Source: a bacterium
GTDB lineage: Bacteria; Hinthialibacterota; Hinthialibacteria; Hinthialibacterales; Hinthialibacteraceae
Reading direction: 5' to 3'
NCBI GenBank assembly: GCA_016125385.1
Contig: WGLV01000069.1
Coordinates: forward strand, 1-64,000
Length of the DNA stretch: 64,000 bases
The position numbers and the translations under genes are program-made. Below are positions 1 through 7,719 of the stretch, one piece after another (positions within the stretch are counted from its first letter, which is position 1; every line of letters begins with the position of its first letter). Under the pieces are notes generated by a model. The model saw only the letters and a program-made list of their open reading frames with translations, did no database searches and had not been told where the DNA came from.

Positions 1-22
1 CATTGAATAGACTCTTGCTCAT
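1..22 (-). CDS. Start of a truncated gene at the left edge
   Basis: On the minus strand an ATG at 22 is preceded by a strong GGAGGG Shine-Dalgarno with about 7 nt spacing and opens a frame (MSKSLFN) that leaves the window. Only seven residues are visible, so the product cannot be named. The ATG/Shine-Dalgarno pair and the AT-rich region to its right are the only evidence. Confidence 0.4.
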
Positions 23-437
23 GACCCACCCTCCGTTGCGTTGGTTAATCTGAACCTGATTCGACCGAATAAGAAACATGAAACGATCATTTCGTCGATC
101 GATACACAAAATACAACGTAAATTATTAGCAAGAAAAAAAACAAACGTCAACAAAAAAATCAAGAAAATTTCATTAGCGATTTATATCGAATGAAATATT
201 CATCGTATAACCATAGCGCTATGGGGTGATTTCATTAAAAAGATCCGCCGCGCGATCGGACGCCGGTTCGTGTTAATTCTTCATGCGGATTGTCAAACCG
301 AGGGGGCGTTCCGTTATAATGAAGAAAGACGCGCATCCACGAAACGGCCCCCGCGTGAGCGCCGAACCCCGCCTCACGGGTTTTCGCGCGCCCGCCTGAA
401 CGATCGAACGATTTTGCCCGAGAGGGGAGAATGAATC
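23..437. other. AT-rich divergent intergenic region
   Basis: There is no convincing gene here. The left two thirds are very AT-rich, as expected for promoters serving the truncated minus-strand gene on the left and the DUF362 gene on the right. A perfect 14-bp palindrome (CCATAGCGCTATGG, 211-224) and a smaller inverted repeat (ATGAA/TTCAT, 191-203) are possible regulator sites. No -35/-10 pair is clear enough to call. Confidence 0.5.
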
Positions 438-1625
438 ATGCGTAAACCGATCCCCACCGCGCCGGCGTTCGCCCTGCCGCGGCGGCGTTTTCTGCAAACG
501 GCGGCTTCAGCCGCGGCGACGGCCGCTCTGCCGGGCTGGACCGCGCCCGCCAGCGTCCCGCGTACGCCCACCGCGATCCGCATCTGCAAGCGATACGATT
601 ACGCCCTGGTGAGAAAGACGCTGGGCGAGATGTTCGACCTGATCGGCGGAGTGCGCCCGCTGGTCAAAAACAAGTTCGTTACGGTCAAGGTCAACCTGGT
701 CAACTCGCCGACCCAGACCTGGGGCGGGCTGCCCATCTGGCTGACCACGGTGGTTCACCCGGTTGTGGCGATGGCGGCCGGTTCGCTGCTGGCTGAGTAC
801 GGCGCAAAACAAATCGTCTTCTGCGACCAGCTGCCCTTCAACGAACCTCATGAAAAAACCTTCGCGCGCTACAACTACATTCTCAGCGACTTCAACCAGG
901 CGATGGACGGCAAGGCGGTATTTGAAAACACCCGCAACAAGGGCCGCCACGGCGCCTACGATCTCGCCAGAGTCCCCTACGGCGGCCTGCTGACCACGGC
1001 GTGGGAGGTCAACCAGTCATACACGAAAACCGACGTGCTGGTTTCGCTGGGCAAGATGAAAAACCACATCTCGGGCGGCGTCACGCTCTCGATGAAAAAC
1101 CTGTTCGGCGTTCCACCCAGCAGCCTGTACGGCGACGACGCCGTCGGCGAACCCAACGAAGAGGCGATCGGCTACCGCGGCCCCACCATGCACGACTGCA
1201 CGCGCAAACCCGTCACCACGGTGGAGACCTTCAACGGCAAGACGATCGAAGGCGAACACGGCTTCAACGTGCCGCGCTTTATCGTCGACCTCAACGCCGC
1301 CATGCCGGTGCATCTCTGCGTCGCGGACGCCATCAGCACCATCTCGACGGCGGAAGGCGCGTGGATGGGCGCGATGGTCGACCTCTGCCGCCCCAACCTG
1401 CTGCTGGCCGGGCTTAACCCGGTCTGCACCGACGCGGTGGGCGCGGCGGTGATGGGCTTCGACCCGGCCACGCCCGACAAGACGCAGCCCTTCATCAACG
1501 GAACCAACTACCTGAACCTGTCGCGCGAACTGGGCCTGGGCGAGAACCGGCTGTCGATGCTCGACATCGTGGGCGAGACGCTGGAGACCGCGCGTTTCTG
1601 TTATCAACCCACCTATCAGCGATAA
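438..1625 (+). CDS. Tat-exported DUF362 domain protein
   Basis: This 395-residue protein starts at an ATG preceded by GGGGAG. Residues 15-20 (RRRFLQ) followed by an alanine-rich hydrophobic stretch form a twin-arginine signal, so export in a folded state, perhaps with a cofactor, is likely. The remainder matches the DUF362 family, including the region around 'MKNHISGGVTLSMKNLFGVP'. No ferredoxin-type CxxCxxC cluster is seen, although single cysteines are scattered along the chain. The biochemical role of DUF362 proteins is poorly defined; redox or glycan-linked roles have been proposed. The gene lies 9 nt upstream of a beta-propeller gene on the same strand, so the two are probably co-transcribed. 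Confidence 0.85.
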   Translation: MRKPIPTAPAFALPRRRFLQTAASAAATAALPGWTAPASVPRTPTAIRICKRYDYALVRKTLGEMFDLIGGVRPLVKNKFVTVKVNLVNSPTQTWGGLPIWLTTVVHPVVAMAAGSLLAEYGAKQIVFCDQLPFNEPHEKTFARYNYILSDFNQAMDGKAVFENTRNKGRHGAYDLARVPYGGLLTTAWEVNQSYTKTDVLVSLGKMKNHISGGVTLSMKNLFGVPPSSLYGDDAVGEPNEEAIGYRGPTMHDCTRKPVTTVETFNGKTIEGEHGFNVPRFIVDLNAAMPVHLCVADAISTISTAEGAWMGAMVDLCRPNLLLAGLNPVCTDAVGAAVMGFDPATPDKTQPFINGTNYLNLSRELGLGENRLSMLDIVGETLETARFCYQPTYQR

Positions 1626-1634
1626 GAGGCCGAC

Positions 1635-2780
1635 ATGCCGGAAAAAACGATTGAACCAACCCGAGTTTGGAGAATGGCGGGCGGTTGCGCCTCGCGCGGG
1701 TCGCTTTCCAGCGCGGCGTTCGCCCAATCGCCCGTGATGTTGAACGCGCTCTCCGCGCAGGCGGCGGCCACTACGGCGCCGGTCTTCGCCGAAGACGGGC
1801 GCGTTTTCATCGCCGACCGGTCGGGCGCGGTACAGGCGTTCGATCCGGATGGAACGCTGATCTGGCGCACCGACCTGCCGGGCCGGATCGAGGCCTCCCC
1901 CGCGCTGTCCACCGACGACGCGCTGCTGTTCACTGGGACGCTGGACGGCCGGGTCGACGCGCTGAACGCGAAGACGGGCAAGATCGCGTGGGAGACCTAC
2001 CTGCCCAGCGAGCGCGACCCCCGCATTTTGTCGGACGTGCTGTTTTCCACCGATCCGCGCTGCGTGGCGGTCAGCAGCTGGGGCGGCAAGTTCAGCGCCC
2101 TGCACCCCGAAAGCGGCGAGATCGTGAGCCAGTGGGACGCGGGCGTGGTGCCCTACGCCGCCATGACGGCGGCGGGCGGCGCGCTCTACGCGATCCGCGC
2201 GGAATGGACCGGCCAGTCGCAGGGTCTGCGCGCCTTCAAAACGCAGCCCGGCGAAGCGGAAACCAGCCTGATCTTTCAACCCGCCGAGGAGGGGTACGAC
2301 CCGCGCAAGTACACCGCGCTAGCCGCGCCGGTCAGCGAAGGCGTGCGAGTGTATTTCATCGTCAACCGGATGAAAACCAGCCGGCTGATCGCCTTTGGCG
2401 TGAAGGACGACGAACAGAAGTGGTCACTCGACCTGCCGTGCAACGTTCACGCCGACCCCGCGCTGGGGCCGGACGGGACGCTGACGCTGGCCTGCATGGA
2501 CGGGCGCGTGAAACAGGTGAACGCGGAGAAAGGCTCGATCGAGTGGGAGTACGACGCAAAGACGGAATACCTGCTGTCGGCGCCGGCGCGCGACGCCAAA
2601 GGGCGCGCGGCGCTGGGCGATCCGGCGGGGTGCGTCCACCTGATCGAGCCGGGCGGCGAGGGCAAGACGATTTTCGAGACGGACCGGGCGTTTCAGGGCC
2701 GCGCCGCCGTCGCGCCCGACGGGCGCTTTTTCGCGCCCTGCACCGACGGGAAGGTGTACGTCTTCGGCTGCGACTGCTGA
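1635..2780 (+). CDS. PQQ-like beta-propeller repeat protein
   Basis: This 381-residue protein is built of repeated blades of the PQQ-like/quinoprotein type. Typical units end in a '...G.I.W....' pattern, for example 'AFDPDGTLIWRTDLPG', 'ALNAKTGKIAWETYLP' and 'VNAEKGSIEWEYDA'. Such propellers usually serve as protein-binding scaffolds. None of the residues needed to bind PQQ can be confirmed here. The ATG at 1635 follows AAGAGG and lies 9 nt after the DUF362 gene. The N-terminus is unusual: it has only a weak hydrophobic stretch (about residues 14-35) rather than a clear signal peptide, so the localisation is uncertain. A strong terminator follows. Confidence 0.8.
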   Translation: MPEKTIEPTRVWRMAGGCASRGSLSSAAFAQSPVMLNALSAQAAATTAPVFAEDGRVFIADRSGAVQAFDPDGTLIWRTDLPGRIEASPALSTDDALLFTGTLDGRVDALNAKTGKIAWETYLPSERDPRILSDVLFSTDPRCVAVSSWGGKFSALHPESGEIVSQWDAGVVPYAAMTAAGGALYAIRAEWTGQSQGLRAFKTQPGEAETSLIFQPAEEGYDPRKYTALAAPVSEGVRVYFIVNRMKTSRLIAFGVKDDEQKWSLDLPCNVHADPALGPDGTLTLACMDGRVKQVNAEKGSIEWEYDAKTEYLLSAPARDAKGRAALGDPAGCVHLIEPGGEGKTIFETDRAFQGRAAVAPDGRFFAPCTDGKVYVFGCDC

Positions 2781-2801
2781 GACATACCTTTCTTGCAGTA
2801 T

Positions 2802-2832
2802 AAAAAAAGCGGCTCCGTAAGCCGCTTTTTTT
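2802..2832 (+). terminator. Intrinsic terminator after the DUF362/propeller pair
   Basis: A GCGGCT/AGCCGC stem with a 5-nt loop is flanked by A7 on the left and T7 on the right. It is symmetrical and could work in both directions, but the nearest gene end is the beta-propeller gene 22 nt upstream. Confidence 0.9.
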
Positions 2833-2906
2833 CATAGTACCAATCGTCGTTTACCCATGCGGGGGATTTTGATAGAGTGGCGTCAACTTTCATTGTGGAG
2901 GACGTC

Positions 2907-4784
2907 ATGAACCGTCTTGCTCTTTTGATTCTCTGGATCGCCATCGTTCCCCTCGCCGCGTTCGCCGTCATCGGCGATCCCGGATCGCGCGGCGTCGACT
3001 GGGAGGCGGTGAAGCGGAAAGCCGCGCAATACGACTGGGCGAAGCGCGCCGTCGAAGACATGAAGCGCGGCGTGGCGCGCACCCAACGCCAGTTCGACCA
3101 TCCTCCACTGGGCGAGACGGGCTGGCTGCATGAATATTTCTGCGGCAAAGACGCCACCCATCTGACCTTTGACCCCGACAAGCCGCACGAACACGTCTGC
3201 CCCAAGTGCAAAACCGTCTACTCGGGTCCGCCCTATGACGACTGCTGGCGCTCGACGGTCCACAGCCTGTTCGCGGGCGCGGCTGAAAACGCGGCGGCGC
3301 TGTACCGCGTCACCGGCGAACGCGAATACCTCGATTTCACCGCGAAGACGCTGCTCTGGTACGCGAACAACCTCGATCGCTTCAGCCCGCACGGCGACCA
3401 CGCCGGCAAGGGGTGGGTGCGCGAGCAGTCGCTCGACGAGGCGACGCAACTGGTGCGCCTGGCCTGCGCGTACTGGGACGTCTGCAAGGACCTGGACGCC
3501 GTTCAGCGAGAAACCATCGCAACGAAGTTTCTGATTCCCGACGCGGAGTTCATCCACAAGCAGACCAGCACGATTCACAACATCCACAGCTGGCACAACG
3601 CGGCGTCGGGGCTGGTGGGGCTGGCGGTGGGCGACGAACAACTGGCGCGTGAAGCCATCGATGGAAAATTCGGCCTGAACGCGCAGATCGAGCGCGGCGT
3701 CAACGACGACGGATTCTGGTTCGAGGGCTCGATCGGCTATCACTTTTACACGGTCTCATCCATGCAGGAGCTTTTCGCCGCCGCCCGCGCGCAAGGCTAT
3801 CCGCTGAAAGACCCGGCGCGCTTCAAAAGCATGTACACCGCGCCGATCGACTTCGCTTTTCCCAACGGCCAGCTGCCCGCGCTGAACGACTGCTGGTACG
3901 ATCAGCATCTCGATCGACACGCGGCCTATTATGAATTCGCGGCGTCGCGGTTCGACGGCGAAAAGATCGCGCGCGCCCTCGCGTCGATGTACAAAGACCA
4001 GCCGCGCGATTCATTCGAGGCGTTGTTATTCGGCCCTGAAACGCTTCCCGCGCCAAAACCGCAACAGGATGACAGCGTGCTGTTCGAGGCGTCGGGCGTG
4101 GCGATTCTGCGCGACGGCGGCGTCAACGCGCTGCTCAAATACGGCCCCTACGGCGGCGGTCACGACCACCTCGACCGGCTCAACATGCTGTTTTTCGCGA
4201 AGAATCAGCTCATCATGCCCGATCTGGGCACCTCGGGGTACGGCATCTCGCTGAACCAGTGGTATCGCTCGTCCGCCGCGCACAACATGATCGTGGTTGA
4301 CGGCCAGCGCCAACACCCCACCGGCGGAAACCTGATCTCATTCGAAGACGGCGAGATCAAAGCCAACGCGGGCAAGGTCTACCCCGGCGTCAGCCTGCGG
4401 CGCGGGCTGCACGTGCGGGACGATGGGTTTGATGACGTCGCGGCGGCCGAAAGCGATGACGAACATCAATACGACCTGATCTATCACGTTCGCGGCGAAC
4501 AGGCGGACGCGGGCGGCGAATGGGAGGATTTCGTTTTTAAGGAAACCAGCAATGGATATCCGTTTTTGAAGAACGCCAGAATTCTACGCAATCAGAACTC
4601 CATCTCATTGAAGTACACACTTCGCGAAGGCGGCGAACTCACGCTCGAATGTCAGACGCCCGGCGGCGCCGACGTCATCGTGGGCGACTGCCCCGATAAC
4701 CCCGCCGACCTGACGATGCGTTTCGTGATTTTCAGAACGCATGGAAAAACCGCCGGCTGGAAGGTCCAGGCGGCGGTTCGGTAG
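2907..4784 (+). CDS. Heparinase II/III-type polysaccharide lyase, secreted
   Basis: The start was placed at the ATG preceded by GGAG (7 nt), which begins a clean signal peptide (MNRLALLILWIAIVPLAAFA) and gives 625 residues. A cysteine pattern near residues 78-105 (FCGKD...HVCPKCKTVY) is typical of this family. An alpha/alpha-toroid region contains HNIHSWHN near 223-235 and a tyrosine-rich segment (YHFYTV) near 277, resembling the Asn/His/Tyr catalytic set of PL15/PL17-like enzymes. A beta-sandwich domain follows with GGGHDHLDRLN near 417. Such enzymes cleave uronate-containing glycans (heparin, alginate and related polymers) by beta-elimination; the exact substrate cannot be read. It is convergent with the DUF1080 gene and opens the polysaccharide-degradation cluster. 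Confidence 0.85.
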   Translation: MNRLALLILWIAIVPLAAFAVIGDPGSRGVDWEAVKRKAAQYDWAKRAVEDMKRGVARTQRQFDHPPLGETGWLHEYFCGKDATHLTFDPDKPHEHVCPKCKTVYSGPPYDDCWRSTVHSLFAGAAENAAALYRVTGEREYLDFTAKTLLWYANNLDRFSPHGDHAGKGWVREQSLDEATQLVRLACAYWDVCKDLDAVQRETIATKFLIPDAEFIHKQTSTIHNIHSWHNAASGLVGLAVGDEQLAREAIDGKFGLNAQIERGVNDDGFWFEGSIGYHFYTVSSMQELFAAARAQGYPLKDPARFKSMYTAPIDFAFPNGQLPALNDCWYDQHLDRHAAYYEFAASRFDGEKIARALASMYKDQPRDSFEALLFGPETLPAPKPQQDDSVLFEASGVAILRDGGVNALLKYGPYGGGHDHLDRLNMLFFAKNQLIMPDLGTSGYGISLNQWYRSSAAHNMIVVDGQRQHPTGGNLISFEDGEIKANAGKVYPGVSLRRGLHVRDDGFDDVAAAESDDEHQYDLIYHVRGEQADAGGEWEDFVFKETSNGYPFLKNARILRNQNSISLKYTLREGGELTLECQTPGGADVIVGDCPDNPADLTMRFVIFRTHGKTAGWKVQAAVR

Positions 4785-4803
4785 ATCGTATTGACAGACT
4801 CAA

Positions 4804-5532
4804 TCAGGGCAGTTCGCGGATGCGGATGTTTTTAAACTCGATGGGCGAGCCTTCCGACTCCAGGCACAGATGACCGGAGCGCGGGTCGGCGTTGTTTCCG
4901 CCCGACACCTCTTCGCCGTTCACCCAGAGGCGGATTTCACCGTTAATGGCGCGGACGTAATAGTGGTTCCACTCGCCGGCGCCCTTGCTGAGATTTTTGC
5001 TGGGGAAGCTGCGCGAGCCATCCGGCGACACCGGCGGAAACGGCGTCAGTTTTGATTTGCCTACCGCGAATACGTCGCCGTTAGTGGTGAACCAGTCGCC
5101 CTTCTTACCGTTTTTCTCTTCGTATTGCCGGGCGAAGTCGTGATCGAGAATCTGCACTTCGATCCCCATCTGGGGCAAGCGGCCGCGCCAGAGGCCGTCC
5201 AGCGCCGACATGGGCGACCAGACGAACACGCCTGAATTTCCACCCGGTTTGAGATGACGCCACTCGATCACCAGTTCAAAGTTGGTATAAACCTTCTGCG
5301 TCCGCATGACGCCGTGCGGGGTTCCCGTACAGGTCAGCAGACCGTCTTTCCACGTCCAGGTTTCGGGGTCGCAATTCACCCGGGCGAAATCGCCAGGCCC
5401 CAGCGTCACCCATCCGGGTCCGCCGCCATCGATGCGGGCGCAGGGCGCCTGATCGGCGGCATACGCCACGGCGGCCAGCGTCATACATGTAAACAGAGCC
5501 AACGACAGGCGAGACATCGTGATTCGCTTCAT
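4804..5532 (-). CDS. Secreted DUF1080 (3-keto-disaccharide hydrolase fold) protein
   Basis: The chosen start is the ATG at 5532, with AGGAG about 8 nt upstream, rather than a codon 15 nt earlier. The 242-residue product has a signal peptide followed by one DUF1080 jelly-roll domain ('FELVIEWRHLKPGGNSGVFV' near the middle and 'GSPIEFKNIRIREL' at the C-terminus). Family members are described as 3-keto-disaccharide hydrolases or glycan-binding laminin-G-like modules. It is downstream of the heparin-lyase-like gene on the same strand (97-bp gap) and is the last gene of the minus-strand part of the cluster. Confidence 0.85.
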   Translation of the reverse strand: MKRITMSRLSLALFTCMTLAAVAYAADQAPCARIDGGGPGWVTLGPGDFARVNCDPETWTWKDGLLTCTGTPHGVMRTQKVYTNFELVIEWRHLKPGGNSGVFVWSPMSALDGLWRGRLPQMGIEVQILDHDFARQYEEKNGKKGDWFTTNGDVFAVGKSKLTPFPPVSPDGSRSFPSKNLSKGAGEWNHYYVRAINGEIRLWVNGEEVSGGNNADPRSGHLCLESEGSPIEFKNIRIRELP

Positions 5533-5629
5533 CCTGTTCTCCTTCAACTCAATTCATTGTTACGATCATGACGTATTGTAATTCAATCCCCCAAAACGCA
5601 CAAAACGATCGATCTCGAACGGATGCGTC

Positions 5630-6484
5630 TCAGTCAACCACCTTCATCTCGTCGAACGAGGCTGTCTGGTCGCCGATTTTGATTTCGTCATAATAAACCA
5701 CGCGCGGGCTCTGGTTGCCTGGTTCATTTTTCCAGGGCCACTTATAGATCCCCCACTTAAAGTAAACGCCTCGTTCATCGTTATACCCGATCGGCCCTTT
5801 ATAATCGATCACGGCCTCATAGCCGCCGCCGTCAACCTGTCGCCACCCCTTGACGAAACCGCCGCCTCCCTGCTCCGTTTCGCGGTAATCCCAACTGACG
5901 TGGAATATCCAATCGGTCCAGACTCCCCGGGCGGCTTCGCCCAGGTCTTCAGAAAACCCCTTCTTGCGATCGCGGTTGCTGTTCACCTCCTGCGGCGCGT
6001 AATGCCCCGACACGTCCCAGCGGCCGTCTTTCATCGCGACGGCCATGGGCGGAGAGCGCCAGTCTTCGCCCTTGTCGAAATCGGGCGAGGCGTGCCATTG
6101 GCCCAGAATTTCGGGGATATCGGGCTTCATCTCAACGGGAACAAAAATGCTCCAGGCGTACCATTCTTCCACGATGGGGCTGGTCTTTTTTACTTTCAAC
6201 TCGGCCCGCCCGGGGCTGCCCGCCACCAGCGGATCGTCGCGGCGCGATTCAAAGCGCACCGATTTGTCTCCTTTGCGGGCCCGCTCATCCACAACGGTGA
6301 CGGAGTGATCGCAGCATCGTTCAACTCCGGCGCCATAATCGCCTTCACTGAGAATCTTGCCGTTTTCAAAATCCACATGAAAAAGCAACGCCGCGTTCAC
6401 CACGGGAGCGGCGAGACAAAGCAACGCGCACAATAGAATCAAGCGGGCGGTCTGGTTATTCATCGAACAGGTTTTTCTCATCAT
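5630..6484 (-). CDS. Heparin lyase I-like polysaccharide lyase, secreted
   Basis: This 284-residue protein starts at an ATG with GGGAGG 6 nt upstream (a second ATG follows at once). A signal peptide ends near 'APVVNA'. The rest resembles the jelly-roll 'Polysacc_lyase' (heparin lyase I-like, PF14099) family: 'GRAELKV', 'EWYAWSIFVP', 'ILGQWHASPD', and a C-terminal 'GVYFKWGIYKWPW...VYYDEIKIGD'. Such proteins cleave glucuronate- or iduronate-containing chains. It lies 22 nt downstream of the alginate-lyase-like gene, so the two are probably co-transcribed. Family assignment is by motif pattern only. Confidence 0.8.
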   Translation of the reverse strand: MMRKTCSMNNQTARLILLCALLCLAAPVVNAALLFHVDFENGKILSEGDYGAGVERCCDHSVTVVDERARKGDKSVRFESRRDDPLVAGSPGRAELKVKKTSPIVEEWYAWSIFVPVEMKPDIPEILGQWHASPDFDKGEDWRSPPMAVAMKDGRWDVSGHYAPQEVNSNRDRKKGFSEDLGEAARGVWTDWIFHVSWDYRETEQGGGGFVKGWRQVDGGGYEAVIDYKGPIGYNDERGVYFKWGIYKWPWKNEPGNQSPRVVYYDEIKIGDQTASFDEMKVVD

Positions 6485-6506
6485 TCAAATCCTCCCATTC
6501 AACCAA

Positions 6507-7667
6507 TCAGCGGGTGAACAGCAATGTGCCGAAACCGGGGTGGTCGGCTTGAAAAGCCGCGCCTTCGGGCCGAATCGATTCGGCGGCGCGGCGTGTATAC
6601 GGCGCGTTCAGGCCCCGGCGAACCGCATAATGATTCAACGCCATCTCATAAATCGGGCGCAAACGTCCCCGGCCCTTCTCTGAAATACGCTCGTGGACGT
6701 ACTTGCCCGTGGTATCCGTATACGAAACAAAGGGGACGTCATAGCCCAGGTTGTATTTCGCGGTGTATTCAAACCCCTTCAACAGGCGATTCTCATTCGC
6801 CCCGTACAGATCCAGCCCCTGGTTCCACCCCATCTCACACGTTTCGGCCAGCAGAGCGAGTCCGAGTTGGGTGTGTTGTTGATCGCGTCCGCTTTCCTGA
6901 CATTGCCCGGCTTCGTTGATGACGTAATGCGTCAAACGTCCATTGCCCTCGCCGTGATTCAAATAATCCACCGCACGATCGAAGATCTCCCGATCGTCGC
7001 AAAACACCCCGGTCGCCATCATCATTTTCAGGCAGGCGCCATCCCAGTTTCCATTGGCGAAGGTGGCGAAGTTGCGAATCACCGGATAAAAAACATCCAT
7101 CAGCATCGCGCGAAACCGCCCGGCGTCCGCGTCCGTCCAGCCTGAATCGGTGTGGAGCATAATTTCAGCGGCGTTCGCCAGTTTAAAGCCATAAAGCCCC
7201 GCCGCCAGTTGTTTGTCATGGCCCTCGATGGTTTTCAGTTCACTCGCCCAGGCGTTCAGTATTTCGATGGCTTTTCGCGCGTGCGCCTGTTCGCCGGTGA
7301 TGGCCCACATCAACGCGTTCTGATAGGCGGCGTTGGCGTCCTGCCACAAATCAGCGTTGTGTGTATTATCGTTCCGGTCGCGGGAGACGCGTTCAAAACC
7401 GCCGCGCGTTTTCCATTCCGCGCTCGATTGAGGATGATCTTTCAGCAGCAGGAACCCGGCGTACCAGGGTTCGGCTTTCGCGGCGGCTTTCACGCGCATG
7501 CGTTCGAGATCGGCTCGCGTATGCAGCAGGCCGGGGTGTGCGAAAGCGGCGCCCACCGGCGCGGGATTCGCGGCGTTTTCCTCATCGCAATACGGCGCCG
7601 CATGACAGGCGGCGAGCATTAACAACGCACTCAACAGAATTCGAGTCTTGCGGATACGATACCCCAT
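6507..7667 (-). CDS. Alginate lyase family protein (PL5/PL38-like), secreted
   Basis: The ATG at 7667 has GGGAG upstream. The 386-residue product begins with a signal peptide and then has an all-helical alginate-lyase-type (PF05426) domain. Recognisable segments are 'HPGLLHTRADLERMR', 'NAALMWAITGE' like helices (here 'YQNALMWAITGE'), 'NGNWDGACLKMMMATGVFCD' and 'NEAGQCQESGRDQQHTQLGL', the last containing conserved Glu, Arg and His residues. The latter part looks most like PL38. The likely role is endo- or exo-cleavage of an acidic glycan in the periplasm or outside the cell. Neighbours on both sides are other glycan-active enzymes on the same strand. Confidence 0.8.
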   Translation of the reverse strand: MGYRIRKTRILLSALLMLAACHAAPYCDEENAANPAPVGAAFAHPGLLHTRADLERMRVKAAAKAEPWYAGFLLLKDHPQSSAEWKTRGGFERVSRDRNDNTHNADLWQDANAAYQNALMWAITGEQAHARKAIEILNAWASELKTIEGHDKQLAAGLYGFKLANAAEIMLHTDSGWTDADAGRFRAMLMDVFYPVIRNFATFANGNWDGACLKMMMATGVFCDDREIFDRAVDYLNHGEGNGRLTHYVINEAGQCQESGRDQQHTQLGLALLAETCEMGWNQGLDLYGANENRLLKGFEYTAKYNLGYDVPFVSYTDTTGKYVHERISEKGRGRLRPIYEMALNHYAVRRGLNAPYTRRAAESIRPEGAAFQADHPGFGTLLFTR

Positions 7668-7719
7668 GTCTTCTCCCGAAGAATCAAGATTCAGGCCGTC
7701 TCAAACAACGAGCTTCCGC

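Noticed and set aside
1017-2279. 420-residue minus-strand frame across the DUF362 and beta-propeller genes
   Set aside because: It is the mirror frame of GC-rich real genes; low-complexity Arg/Ala/His composition, no domain, no Shine-Dalgarno.
1667-2803. 378-residue plus-strand frame inside the beta-propeller gene
   Set aside because: Arg-rich +2 frame of the propeller gene, without a domain.
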